Of a DNA stretch of 13,006 nt, positions 6,679 to 13,006 are shown piece by piece. The DNA comes from VBDM01 sp035519135. Its GTDB lineage: Bacteria > Pseudomonadota > Gammaproteobacteria > Burkholderiales > SG8-39. Position 1 is the first letter of the stretch. Every line of letters starts with the position of its first letter. Position numbers and translations under genes: made by a program. Under the pieces are notes generated by a model, which saw only the letters and a list, made by a program, of their open reading frames with translations, searched no databases and had not been told where the DNA came from. The stretch covers positions 1 to 13,006 of the forward strand of contig DATIWX010000127.1 in the NCBI GenBank assembly GCA_035519135.1, given 5' to 3'.

Positions 6679-6696
6679 CCGGTCCCGGTGGACCGG
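6679..6696. terminator. Candidate hairpin between convergent genes
   Basis: A perfect 7-bp stem, CCGGTCC paired with GGACCGG, encloses a CGGT loop. It ends exactly at the base before the stop codon of the leftward stress-protein gene, within the 43-base gap after the dehydrogenase gene. It lacks a T-tract, so its strength as an intrinsic terminator is doubtful. The symmetric position between convergent genes supports a bidirectional role. Confidence 0.35.
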
Positions 6697-7143
6697 TCAG
6701 CGGCACACCAGCACCGGAACTCTGCTGTGGGTGAGCACCTTCACCGTTTCGCTTCCCAGCAGCACGCCCGCGAGGCCGCGCCGTCCGTGGGACGCCATCA
6801 CGATCGCGTCGCATTTCTTCGAGCGTGCGGTCTGGATGATCGCCTGCCAGGGCTGATCTCCGGTGACGTACACCGTCGAGGACTCCACGCCTGCCGTCTC
6901 GGCTTCGATCTCGACCACCGCAAGCGCCTTTTTCGCGATCTTCGCCGTCGATTCCTGGTAGACCCGCCGCGAAACGGGCATCCCGAACACCGAGCCCTCG
7001 CTGTAGACCGGAGGCGCGTACGGCGGAATCACGTAGACTCCCGTGAGCTTCGCATTGCAGACCTTGGCCAGGCCCGCCGCCGTCCTGATCGCCTTTGCCG
7101 AGAGCCTGGAGCCGTCGGTGGATACGAGAATGCGCCTGTACAT
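6697..7143 (-). CDS. Universal stress protein, UspA family (leftward)
   Basis: This 148-residue single-domain Usp protein begins MYRRILVSTDGS, the usual first strand and loop. It ends with IVMASHGRRG (114-123), then the nucleotide-loop G130-S131 and VPVLV. The loop follows the ATP-binding Usp pattern (G-x2-G-x9-G-[ST]) except that the first Gly is Ala117, a common variant. Such proteins help cells survive energy limitation, often under oxygen or redox control. The start ATG at 7143 has a strong ribosome site, GGAGG (7150-7154 on the opposite strand). Its promoter region is shared with a second, divergent Usp gene and contains an Fnr/Anr box whose centre lies about 40 bases from the predicted start of transcription. 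I infer induction under low oxygen. The precise ligand and partner are unknown. Confidence 0.92.
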   Translation of the reverse strand: MYRRILVSTDGSRLSAKAIRTAAGLAKVCNAKLTGVYVIPPYAPPVYSEGSVFGMPVSRRVYQESTAKIAKKALAVVEIEAETAGVESSTVYVTGDQPWQAIIQTARSKKCDAIVMASHGRRGLAGVLLGSETVKVLTHSRVPVLVCR

Positions 7144-7178
7144 GAACTCCCTCCGCTTTCCGGCAATTCCGTGATTCG

Positions 7179-7184
7179 AGCATA
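7179..7184 (-). promoter_or_regulatory. Candidate -10 element for the leftward Usp gene
   Basis: On the minus strand this reads TATGCT. If it is the -10 hexamer, transcription would start near 7172, and the centre of the Fnr-type box at 7206-7219 would sit at about -40.5, the class II activator position. The match to TATAAT is only four of six, as is common at activator-dependent promoters. Confidence 0.4.
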
Positions 7185-7205
7185 GCGGGCCGGAGGTCGG
7201 GGGGC

Positions 7206-7219
7206 TTGATCCAGGTCAA
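7206..7219. promoter_or_regulatory. Fnr/Anr-type box between divergent universal stress genes
   Basis: TTGATCCAGGTCAA matches the Fnr/Anr/FixK palindrome TTGAT-N4-ATCAA at nine of ten specified bases. It lies 63 bases from one start codon and 61 from the other, close to the middle of the 136-base divergent gap. It is one base different from the box upstream of ccoN in this window. Class II spacing to plausible -10 elements exists on both sides, so a single dimer might activate both directions. Confidence 0.8.
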
Positions 7220-7241
7220 ACGCCGCCTTCCCGCGCTTGCG

Positions 7242-7252
7242 TATCGTAGAAT
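7242..7252 (+). promoter_or_regulatory. Candidate -10 elements for the rightward Usp-ccoI-ccoS unit
   Basis: Two overlapping hexamers are possible. TATCGT (7242-7247) would put the Fnr-type box centre at -41.5. TAGAAT (7247-7252) is a better consensus match but would put the box near -46.5. The sequence alone does not decide between them. Confidence 0.4.
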
Positions 7253-7279
7253 CAGCGCGATTCTTCAACGGAAAAGACC

Positions 7280-7708
7280 ATGAAAATTCTTCTCGCTGTC
7301 GATGGCTCGAAGCATTCGCTCAAGACCGCAAGATTCCTGATCTCCTTTGCCGGCCAATGCCGCGAGAGCCCGCAGGTGGGGCTCGTGTGCGTGCGGCCAC
7401 CGGTGCCCAAGCTGCCGCGCATGAGCAAGGTCGTGAGCGCCAAGCAGATCCGGCGCTACTACGAAGAGGAAGGGTGGGCGGCTCTTTCGAAAGCGAAGAA
7501 GCTGCTCGACGCGAGCGGCGTGCGCTACGTCGCGCAGGTTCTCGTGGGACCCATCGCGGAGTCCATCGTGAACGAGGCGGAGCGCACCCGCTGCGACCTC
7601 ATCATGATCGGCACGCGCGGCATGACCGCCGCGGCCAACCTGCTGCTCGGCTCGACCGCGACCAGGGTTCTGCATCTCTCGGACGTGCCCGTTCTGCTGG
7701 TGAAGTGA
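7280..7708 (+). CDS. Universal stress protein, UspA family (rightward, coupled to ccoI)
   Basis: This 142-residue Usp protein starts MKILLAVDGSKHS and ends with LIMIGTRGM...LLLGSTATRVL and VPVLLVK. The nucleotide-binding loop G111-x2-G114-x9-G124-S125 is complete, so it probably binds ATP. A GGAAAAG ribosome site (7270-7276) precedes ATG 7280. The stop TGA overlaps the GTG start of ccoI by four bases (GTGA, 7705-7708), which ties its translation to that of the copper ATPase. The Fnr/Anr-type box upstream suggests induction at low oxygen together with cbb3 assembly genes. It is clearly diverged from the leftward Usp protein, so the pair is not a recent duplication. The physiological role is inferred from family and context only. 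Confidence 0.92.
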   Translation: MKILLAVDGSKHSLKTARFLISFAGQCRESPQVGLVCVRPPVPKLPRMSKVVSAKQIRRYYEEEGWAALSKAKKLLDASGVRYVAQVLVGPIAESIVNEAERTRCDLIMIGTRGMTAAANLLLGSTATRVLHLSDVPVLLVK

Positions 7709-10194
7709 ACCCCGCCGACCTGATCCGGGGTGGCCGTGAGGCCGCGGATCTCTGCTTCCATTGCGGCGAGCGCGTCCCGCCCGGGACGCGCTACGCGGTG
7801 CGCGCCGGCGACCGCTGGGAACCGGTGTGCTGCGCCGGCTGCGAGGCCGTGGCTTCGGCGATCTTCCAGCGCGGGCTCGCCGACTACTATCGCCTGCGCG
7901 AATCGGCCGGCGGCGCCCCGCAGCCGGAGTCCGACGACCTGAAGCTCTACGACGACCCTGCCGTCCAGCGCGCCTTCGTGCGCCGCGATGGAGACGGCCG
8001 CGAAGCGCAGCTGCTTCTCGAGGGCATCCGCTGCCCGGCGTGCGCCTGGCTGAACGAACAGGTGCTCGCCGGCCAGCCCGGCGTGCTCGGCGCCAGCGTC
8101 AACACCGCCACGCACGTCGCCACGGTGCGCTGGGATCCGGCGCGCGCCCGGCTGAGCGACATTCTCCGCGCCGTCCGGGAAATCGGCTATCGCGCATCGC
8201 CCTTCGATCCCGCGCACGCGCGAGCGGTGCAGCGCGCCGAGCGGCGCAGCGCGCTCGCGCGGATCTGCGTCGCCGGCCTGGGCGCCATGCAGGTGATGAT
8301 GTATGCGGTGCCGGCCTACCTCGCCGGGGAAGGCGAGCTGGCCGCCGACATCGCGGTCCTGATGCGCTGGGCGAGCCTGGCGCTGACCCTCCCGGTCGTC
8401 TGCTACTCGGCCTGGCCCTTCTTCGCGGGCGCGTGGCGCGACCTGTGCACCGGGCGCCCGGGCATGGACGTCCCGGTCGCACTGGGCATTGCGGTGGCGT
8501 TCGGCGCGAGCGTCGCGGCGACGCTCCGGGGAGAGGGCGAGGTCTACTTCGATTCGGTCACGATGTTCGTTTTTCTGCTCCTGGTCGGGCGCTATTTCGA
8601 GATCCTGGCGCGGCAGCGCGCGGGCCGCGCGCTCCGGCACCTGGCGCGGCTGGTGCCGGAATTCGCCAACCGGCTGCGCGATTTCCCGCGCTCGCTCGAA
8701 CCCGAGCGTGTCGCAGCCGCCGCCCTCGAGGCGGGCGACGTGGTCCTGGTCAGGCCCGGGGAGACGTTTCCGGCTGACGGCCTGGTGGCGCAGGGCTTCG
8801 GCGCCGCCAGCGAAGCGCTGGTTTCGGGCGAGGCGAGGCCGGTGGCGAAGAGCCCGGGAAGCGCGGTGATCGCGGGCAGCAGCAATCTCTCGAGCCCCCT
8901 GATCGTCAGGATCACGCGGGTCGGGCCGGAGACCCTGCTGTCTTCGATCCTGCGCCTCGCGGACCGGGCGGCCGCGCAAAGGCCGCGGCTCATCCGGCTC
9001 GCCGACCGCACCGCTTCCTGGTTCATCGGCCTGGTGATCGCGCTCGCGGCCATCGCCGCATGGTTCTGGGCCGGCGAGGATCCCGCGCGCGTCGTACCGA
9101 CCGTCGTCGCGGTCCTGGTCGCGACCTGCCCCTGCGCGCTGTCGCTGTCGGCGCCCATCGCGCTCACCGTCGCGGTGGGCGAATTCGCCCGGGGCGGCGT
9201 CGTGGTCGCGCGCGGCGGCGCGGTCGAGACGCTTGCGAAGACGAGCGATGTCGTGTTCGACAAGACCGGAACCCTGACGCACGGCGAGCTGCGGCTCAAG
9301 GAGGTGCTCACCCATGGCGCGGCCGGGCGCGAGCGCTGCCTCGCCGTCGCCGCCGCGATCGAAGCGGCCTCGGAGCACCCGATCGGGAAAGCGCTCGTCG
9401 CCGCGGAGGCCGGTACGGCGCTTCGCGCCGCGGAATTCCGCAACGTTCCCGGCGCGGGAATGGAAGCGCTGGTCGAAGGCAGCCGCTATCGCATCGGTAC
9501 CCTGCCGTTCGTGCGGGAGATCTCTCCCGGTCCCGTGCCGCGGCGCGAGCCGGGGCAGGACACGGTCGTGTGGCTCGGCGGCGAATCGGGCCTGCTCGCA
9601 TCGTTTCGCCTCGGCGACGAGCTGCGGCGGGAAGCCGAGGAGGCGCTCGCGCTGCTGCGCTCGCTGGGCGTGCGCGTGCATCTGCTGAGCGGCGACGGCG
9701 AGAATGCGGTGCGCGAGATCGCGTGGCGCCTGGACATTCCCTTCGCGGAGGCGGGTGCGACGCCGCAACGCAAGCGGCAGCTCGTGGCGGAGCTGCAGAA
9801 GGAAGGAAGGATCGTGGCGATGGTCGGCGACGGCATCAACGACGCGCCGGTGCTCGCCCAGGCCGACGTCTCGCTCGCGATGATCGGCGGGGCGCGCCTG
9901 GCGCAGCAGCGCGCCGACGCCGTGATCGTCTCCCAGGATCTTCGCGACCTGCCGCGCGCGGTGGTGCACGCCCGCCGCGCGCTGCGGATCGTGCGCCAGA
10001 ACATCGCCTGGGCCTTCGTCTACAACCTGCTCGTTTTGCCGCTCGCCCTCGCCGGCGCGCTGACTCCCTGGGCGGCGGCTCTCGGCATGTCGGCGAGCTC
10101 CCTGGTGGTCGGCTTGAACGCGCTGCGCCTCGAGCGCCGCCCGCGCCGCAAGACCACCGCATCCGCCGCGCCGGCCCGGCTCGCGGCGACCTGA
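7705..10194 (+). CDS. ccoI: Copper-translocating P1B-type ATPase for cbb3 oxidase assembly (CcoI/FixI)
   Basis: This 829-residue inner-membrane Cu(I) pump exports copper needed for maturation of cbb3 oxidase. Domains in order are a Cys-rich N-terminal metal site (CFHC at 17-20, CCAGC at 42-46), an HMA domain with CPAC (110-113), and about eight membrane helices. An actuator loop reads SGEAR near 374, with Ser where TGE is usual. The membrane metal site is CPC (475-477). DKTGT follows with the phosphorylated Asp519, then EHP (His558-Pro559) and GDGIND (708-713), so the catalytic set is complete. The start GTG 7705 overlaps the Usp stop (GTGA) and gives an N-terminus that begins just before the CFHC motif, as in family members; the frame is open further left but only shadows the Usp gene. 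ccoS follows after two bases and ccoNOQP after that, which settles CcoI over a generic CopA. Confidence 0.93.
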   Translation: MNPADLIRGGREAADLCFHCGERVPPGTRYAVRAGDRWEPVCCAGCEAVASAIFQRGLADYYRLRESAGGAPQPESDDLKLYDDPAVQRAFVRRDGDGREAQLLLEGIRCPACAWLNEQVLAGQPGVLGASVNTATHVATVRWDPARARLSDILRAVREIGYRASPFDPAHARAVQRAERRSALARICVAGLGAMQVMMYAVPAYLAGEGELAADIAVLMRWASLALTLPVVCYSAWPFFAGAWRDLCTGRPGMDVPVALGIAVAFGASVAATLRGEGEVYFDSVTMFVFLLLVGRYFEILARQRAGRALRHLARLVPEFANRLRDFPRSLEPERVAAAALEAGDVVLVRPGETFPADGLVAQGFGAASEALVSGEARPVAKSPGSAVIAGSSNLSSPLIVRITRVGPETLLSSILRLADRAAAQRPRLIRLADRTASWFIGLVIALAAIAAWFWAGEDPARVVPTVVAVLVATCPCALSLSAPIALTVAVGEFARGGVVVARGGAVETLAKTSDVVFDKTGTLTHGELRLKEVLTHGAAGRERCLAVAAAIEAASEHPIGKALVAAEAGTALRAAEFRNVPGAGMEALVEGSRYRIGTLPFVREISPGPVPRREPGQDTVVWLGGESGLLASFRLGDELRREAEEALALLRSLGVRVHLLSGDGENAVREIAWRLDIPFAEAGATPQRKRQLVAELQKEGRIVAMVGDGINDAPVLAQADVSLAMIGGARLAQQRADAVIVSQDLRDLPRAVVHARRALRIVRQNIAWAFVYNLLVLPLALAGALTPWAAALGMSASSLVVGLNALRLERRPRRKTTASAAPARLAAT

Positions 10195-10196
10195 TC

Positions 10197-10364
10197 GTGG
10201 ACATCCTCTACCTGCTCGTTCCCCTGAGCGTCGCGCTCGTGTTCCTCATCGGCGCGGTGCTGTGGTTCGCGCTCCACAGCGGGCAGTTCGACGACCTCGA
10301 GGGCCCGGCGCTGAAGATCCTCGCCGACGACGACCGGGCGGGGAAGTCCGAACCACGTCTTTGA
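10197..10364 (+). CDS. ccoS: cbb3-type cytochrome c oxidase assembly protein CcoS
   Basis: This 55-residue single-pass membrane protein has a GTG start 2 bases after the ccoI stop. The N-terminal helix begins MDILYLLVPLSVAL and is followed by the diagnostic SGQFDDLEGPALKIL segment (residues 28-42) and an acidic DDD. CcoS is needed for insertion of haem b and copper into CcoN, and it normally travels with CcoI. Length is typical. The TGA stop (10362-10364) lies inside the Fnr/Anr-type box that precedes ccoN, so the end of this gene doubles as regulatory DNA. The tail after the DDD motif (residues 47-55) is short and not conserved as far as I know. Confidence 0.93.
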   Translation: MDILYLLVPLSVALVFLIGAVLWFALHSGQFDDLEGPALKILADDDRAGKSEPRL

Positions 10365-10374
10365 TCTAGGTCAA
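10361..10374. promoter_or_regulatory. Fnr/Anr-type box upstream of ccoNOQP
   Basis: TTGATCTAGGTCAA matches TTGAT-N4-ATCAA at nine of ten specified bases, and with its flanks reads as a longer near-palindrome (TTTGATCTAGGTCAAA). Fnr, Anr or FixK control of cbb3 operons through such a site is well established. The box overlaps the last codons of ccoS. Its centre lies about 40.5 bases before the start predicted from TAGGAT at 10396-10401, a class II activator geometry. Confidence 0.88.
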
Positions 10375-10395
10375 AAGCCCCGCGCGAGCCGCCGT

Positions 10396-10401
10396 TAGGA
10401 T
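10396..10401 (+). promoter_or_regulatory. Candidate -10 element of the ccoNOQP promoter
   Basis: TAGGAT matches four of six bases of TATAAT, and transcription would start near 10408. The spacing to the Fnr-type box equals that of the leftward Usp promoter. No good -35 is present, as expected for a class II Fnr-dependent promoter. Confidence 0.5.
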
Positions 10402-10432
10402 GGACCGTCCTCCGGAAGGGAGCGGGAGGCCG

Positions 10433-11851
10433 ATGCAGAACAACGGCACATACAATTACACGGTCGTCCGCCAGTTCACCGTGATGACGGTGGTCTGGGG
10501 GCTGGTCGGCATGCTGGTGGGCGTGCTCATCGCCGCGCAGCTCATCTGGCCCGAGCTCAATTTCGACACCCCCTGGCTCACCTACGGGCGCCTTCGGCCC
10601 CTGCATACCAACGCGGTGATCTTCGCTTTCGGCGGCTCGGCGCTGTTCGCGACCTCGTATTACGTGGTGCAGCGCACCTGCCAGGTGCGCCTGTTCTCGG
10701 ACGGCCTCGCCGCGTTCACCTTCTGGGGCTGGCAGGCGGTGATCGTGCTGGCCGCGCTCACCCTGCCCATGGGGATCACCTCGGGCAAGGAGTACGCCGA
10801 GCTCGAATGGCCGATCGACATCCTCATCACCCTGGTGTGGGTGTCGTACGCGATCGTGTTCTTCGGCACGATCGCACGCCGCAAGACGCAGCACATCTAC
10901 GTCGCCAACTGGTTCTTCGGCGCCTACATCCTTACCATCGCGCTGCTGCACCTGGTGAACTCGGCCGCGGTGCCGGTGACGTTCTGGAAATCCTATTCGG
11001 CCTACGCCGGCGTGCAGGACGCGATGGTGCAGTGGTGGTACGGGCACAACGCGGTCGGGTTCTTCCTCACCGCGGGGTTTCTCGGAATGATGTACTACTT
11101 CATTCCCAAGCAGGCCGGGCGCCCGATCTATTCCTACCGGCTCTCGGTGGTGCACTTCTGGGCGCTCATCTTCACCTACATGTGGGCCGGGCCGCACCAC
11201 CTGCACTACACGGCGCTGCCCGACTGGACGCAGTCGCTCGGAATGGTGTTCTCGCTGATCCTGCTCGCGCCTTCCTGGGGCGGCATGATCAACGGCATCA
11301 TGACGCTCTCGGGAGCCTGGCACAAGCTGCGCACCGACCCGATCCTCAAGTTCCTCATCGTCTCGCTGTCGTTCTACGGCATGTCCACGTTCGAGGGCCC
11401 GATGATGTCGATCAAGACGGTCAACGCGCTCTCGCACTACACCGACTGGACCATCGGCCACGTGCACTCCGGCGCGCTCGGCTGGGTGGCGATGGTCTCG
11501 ATCGGCTGCCTGTACTCGCTGATCCCGCGACTCTATGGCCGCACCAGCATGTGGAGCACGCGGCTGATCGACTGGCACTTCTGGACCACGACCATCGGCA
11601 TCGTGCTGTACATCGCCGCGATGTGGATCGCCGGCGTCATGCAGGGCCTGATGTGGCGTTCGACCAATCCCGACGGCACGCTGACCTACACCTTCGTCGA
11701 GGCACTGCAGGCGACGCACCCCTTCTACATCGTGCGCCTGTGCGGCGGCGCGCTGGTGCTCGCCGGCATGTTCCTGATGATCTACAACGTACGCCGCACG
11801 CTGCAGGAGCGCGGCGCGCACATTGACCAGCCGGTCATGGCGCCGGCGTAG
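10433..11851 (+). CDS. ccoN: cbb3-type cytochrome c oxidase subunit I (CcoN)
   Basis: This 472-residue integral-membrane catalytic subunit of the high-affinity terminal oxidase reduces O2 at a haem b3-CuB centre. About twelve membrane helices are visible. Ligands match the Pseudomonas stutzeri CcoN set with a constant offset of two: His58 (RPLHTN) and His345 for low-spin haem b, and His205 (YGHN), His255 and His256 (GPHH) for CuB. His343 (IGHVHSG) serves haem b3, and Tyr249 is the cross-linked tyrosine. The ATG at 10433 was chosen because it follows GGAAGGGAGCGGGAGG and begins MQNNGTYNY. An earlier in-frame ATG at 10400 falls in the presumed -10 element and adds a non-conserved stretch. It is the first gene of the structural operon and is expected to be induced at low oxygen. 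No anomaly was seen. Confidence 0.97.
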   Translation: MQNNGTYNYTVVRQFTVMTVVWGLVGMLVGVLIAAQLIWPELNFDTPWLTYGRLRPLHTNAVIFAFGGSALFATSYYVVQRTCQVRLFSDGLAAFTFWGWQAVIVLAALTLPMGITSGKEYAELEWPIDILITLVWVSYAIVFFGTIARRKTQHIYVANWFFGAYILTIALLHLVNSAAVPVTFWKSYSAYAGVQDAMVQWWYGHNAVGFFLTAGFLGMMYYFIPKQAGRPIYSYRLSVVHFWALIFTYMWAGPHHLHYTALPDWTQSLGMVFSLILLAPSWGGMINGIMTLSGAWHKLRTDPILKFLIVSLSFYGMSTFEGPMMSIKTVNALSHYTDWTIGHVHSGALGWVAMVSIGCLYSLIPRLYGRTSMWSTRLIDWHFWTTTIGIVLYIAAMWIAGVMQGLMWRSTNPDGTLTYTFVEALQATHPFYIVRLCGGALVLAGMFLMIYNVRRTLQERGAHIDQPVMAPA

Positions 11852-11888
11852 CACGCCGGGCGACGCAACGGCACGGAGAAGGTTGAAC

Positions 11889-12497
11889 GTGAAACACGAC
11901 ATCATCGAAAAGCGCGTGGGTCTGCTGGCGGTGCTGATCGCGCTGGTGATCAGCGTCGGCGGCCTGGTCGAGATCGTGCCGCTGTACCTGTCGGGCCAGG
12001 TGACCAGGCCGGCGCCCGGCGTCGTGCCGTTGAGCGCGCTGGCGCTCGAGGGCCGTGACATCTACGTGCGCGAGGGCTGCTACAACTGCCACTCGCAGAT
12101 GATCCGGCCGCTGCGTGGCGAGACCGAACGCTACGGACATTATTCGGTGGCCGGTGAATCGGTCTACGACCATCCGTTCCAGTTCGGCTCCAAACGCACC
12201 GGGCCCGATCTGGCACGCGTCGGCGGCCGCTATTCCGACGACTGGCAGCGCATCCACCTGATGAATCCGCGCGACGTGGTGCCGGAATCGAACATGCCGG
12301 CCTTCCCCTGGCTGGCGCGCAACCCGCTCGATGCGAGCTTGACGCCGCGCAAGATGCGCGCGCTGCGCGCGGTCGGGGTGCCGTATACCGACGCGCAGAT
12401 CGCCGGCGCCAGCGCCGAGGTGCAGGGCCAGACCGAGCTGACCGCGCTGATCACCTACCTGCAGGGCCTGGGCGTGGCTTCCCAGGGCTGGAAATAG
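11889..12497 (+). CDS. ccoO: cbb3-type cytochrome c oxidase subunit II, monohaem cytochrome c (CcoO)
   Basis: This 202-residue protein has one N-terminal membrane helix (about residues 9-30) and a periplasmic cytochrome c domain that passes electrons to CcoN. The haem c site is CYNCH (Cys64, Cys67, His68), followed by the family segment SQMIRPLRGETERYG. Met136 in ESNMPAFPW is the likely sixth ligand. KRTGPDLARVGGRY and LITYLQGLG are also as expected. The start GTG 11889 has a good ribosome site, GGAGAAGG (11875-11882), and begins right at the conserved KHDIIEKR segment. A longer frame starting at 11823 overlaps ccoN and adds a basic non-family stretch. Only 37 bases separate it from ccoN. Confidence 0.96.
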   Translation: MKHDIIEKRVGLLAVLIALVISVGGLVEIVPLYLSGQVTRPAPGVVPLSALALEGRDIYVREGCYNCHSQMIRPLRGETERYGHYSVAGESVYDHPFQFGSKRTGPDLARVGGRYSDDWQRIHLMNPRDVVPESNMPAFPWLARNPLDASLTPRKMRALRAVGVPYTDAQIAGASAEVQGQTELTALITYLQGLGVASQGWK

Positions 12498-12510
12498 CGG
12501 AGTTTCATTC

Positions 12511-12711
12511 ATGGCAGACATGCAGCAGATGCAAGACCTGTTCGGCACCTTGAGCGGCATCTTCACCGCGGTGCTGATGGCGCTGCTCATCGGCATCACG
12601 CTGTGGGCCTGGAGCGGCAAGCGCCGCGACACCTTCGATGCCGCAGCGCGCGCACCGCTCGAAGAGGACAGCGCGTTGCGCGACCCGAACCGCGGGGAGC
12701 GCGCGCCATGA
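12511..12711 (+). CDS. ccoQ: cbb3-type oxidase subunit CcoQ
   Basis: This 66-residue protein has one membrane helix (about residues 11-34, ending LLIGITLWAW) and a charged cytoplasmic tail beginning SGKRRDTFD, the usual CcoQ layout. It stabilises the association of CcoP with the CcoNO core. A GGAG ribosome site (12499-12502) precedes the ATG. Its stop overlaps the ccoP start by four bases (ATGA, 12708-12711). The tail after residue 45 is acidic then basic and of low complexity. The call leans on position between ccoO and ccoP as much as on sequence, because this subunit is poorly conserved. Confidence 0.9.
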   Translation: MADMQQMQDLFGTLSGIFTAVLMALLIGITLWAWSGKRRDTFDAAARAPLEEDSALRDPNRGERAP

Positions 12712-13006
12712 GTACGGCACTGAGCGCTTTCATCATCGCCCTGACGACGCTCAACATCGCCGGCGCCGTGTGGCTGATGCTGGCGATGCGGCGCCGCCGC
12801 CACGAGGACGCCAGGAGCACCGAGACCACCGGCCATGTCTGGGACGGCGACCTGGGTGAGTACAACAATCCGCTGCCGCGCTGGTGGCTGTGGCTGTTCT
12901 TCATCTCGGTCGCGTTCGCGGTGGCCTATCTGTTCCTGTATCCGGGGCTCGGCAACTATGCCGGGCGGCTCGGCTGGACCTCGATCAACCAGCACGAAAC
13001 GCAGCA
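12708..13006 (+). CDS. ccoP: cbb3-type cytochrome c oxidase subunit III, dihaem cytochrome c (CcoP), 3' truncated by the window
   Basis: The first 99 residues are present; the full protein is usually about 300, and both CxxCH haem motifs lie beyond the window. Visible are a first membrane helix (about residues 5-27), an Arg-rich cytoplasmic loop, and HVWDGDLGEYNNPLPRWW (residues 43-60). That motif is diagnostic for CcoP and marks the start of the second helix (about 60-78). The periplasmic part then begins with NYAGRLGW. CcoP accepts electrons from soluble cytochromes c or the bc1 complex and passes them to CcoO. The ATG at 12708 overlaps the ccoQ stop (ATGA), with GGGGAG at 12694-12699 as ribosome site. 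Confidence 0.95.
   Translation, partial: MSTALSAFIIALTTLNIAGAVWLMLAMRRRRHEDARSTETTGHVWDGDLGEYNNPLPRWWLWLFFISVAFAVAYLFLYPGLGNYAGRLGWTSINQHETQ

Noticed and set aside
7237..7704. Longer start for ccoI
   Set aside because: The added residues are an Arg-rich shadow of the Usp gene. GTG 7705 gives the usual N-terminus and an operon-type overlap.
7525..9969. 814-codon open frame on the minus strand
   Set aside because: It lies wholly antisense to the tail of the Usp gene and to ccoI. Its composition is Arg/Ala/His/Asp-rich without domains, a typical shadow of high-GC third positions.
10400..10432. Earlier ATG for ccoN
   Set aside because: It falls within the presumed -10 element and transcription start, has no ribosome site, and adds residues not expected in CcoN.
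11823..11888. Longer start for ccoO inside ccoN
   Set aside because: It has no fitting ribosome site and adds a basic stretch before the conserved KHDIIEKR start. GTG 11889 has GGAGAAGG at good spacing.
10208..12061. 617-codon open frame on the minus strand
   Set aside because: It is antisense to ccoS, ccoN and the start of ccoO, all of which have complete family motifs. The product is a low-complexity His/Arg/Asp-rich shadow.

Overview
The window is GC-rich, gene-dense DNA from a betaproteobacterium. A Burkholderiales-like host is the best guess. This rests on a Bug-type solute receptor, a cbb3 oxidase cluster in the order ccoI-ccoS-ccoN-ccoO-ccoQ-ccoP, and Anr/Fnr-type boxes. No rRNA, tRNA, insertion sequence, integrase or CRISPR array was seen. 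Both ends cut through genes: the Bug receptor on the left and ccoP on the right.

Positions 1-3697 (+) hold the 3' part of a tripartite-tricarboxylate-type periplasmic binding protein. It is followed by a translationally coupled pair: a small putative lipoprotein, then a large exported subtilisin-family (S8) protease. The lipoprotein is a stand-alone relative of the protease's own inhibitory propeptide. The two share RPMSGGAHVLR and EPDRRM at identical residue numbers. The protease carries three 90-residue IPT/TIG-like repeats and ends in a Gly-rich linker plus a CFI-box-type C-terminal segment. This pair is the least ordinary thing in the window.

Positions 3725-5374 (-) form a tight three-gene operon transcribed in the order hot-dog thioesterase, RidA-family deaminase, two-domain VOC/extradiol-dioxygenase-like protein. 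It suggests a small catabolic cassette of unknown substrate. Divergent from it, 5444-6653 (+) encodes a 76-residue protein of unknown function and a beta-hydroxyacid-dehydrogenase-like NAD(P)-binding protein (DUF1932 type) with an unusual basic tail.

Positions 6697-13006 look like a low-oxygen module. Two universal stress protein genes diverge from an intergenic region with one central Fnr/Anr box (TTGATCCAGGTCAA). The right-hand stress gene overlaps ccoI, the copper P-type ATPase for cbb3 assembly, by 4 bases, and ccoS follows 2 bases later. A second, nearly identical box (TTGATCTAGGTCAA) overlaps the ccoS stop codon and precedes ccoNOQP, the structural genes of the high-affinity cbb3 oxidase. 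All key haem and copper ligands of CcoN and the haem c site of CcoO are visible. The natural reading is that one Crp/Fnr-family oxygen sensor co-induces stress proteins, copper-loading machinery and the oxidase. Calls were made by reading the sequence and from family knowledge; no database search was run.
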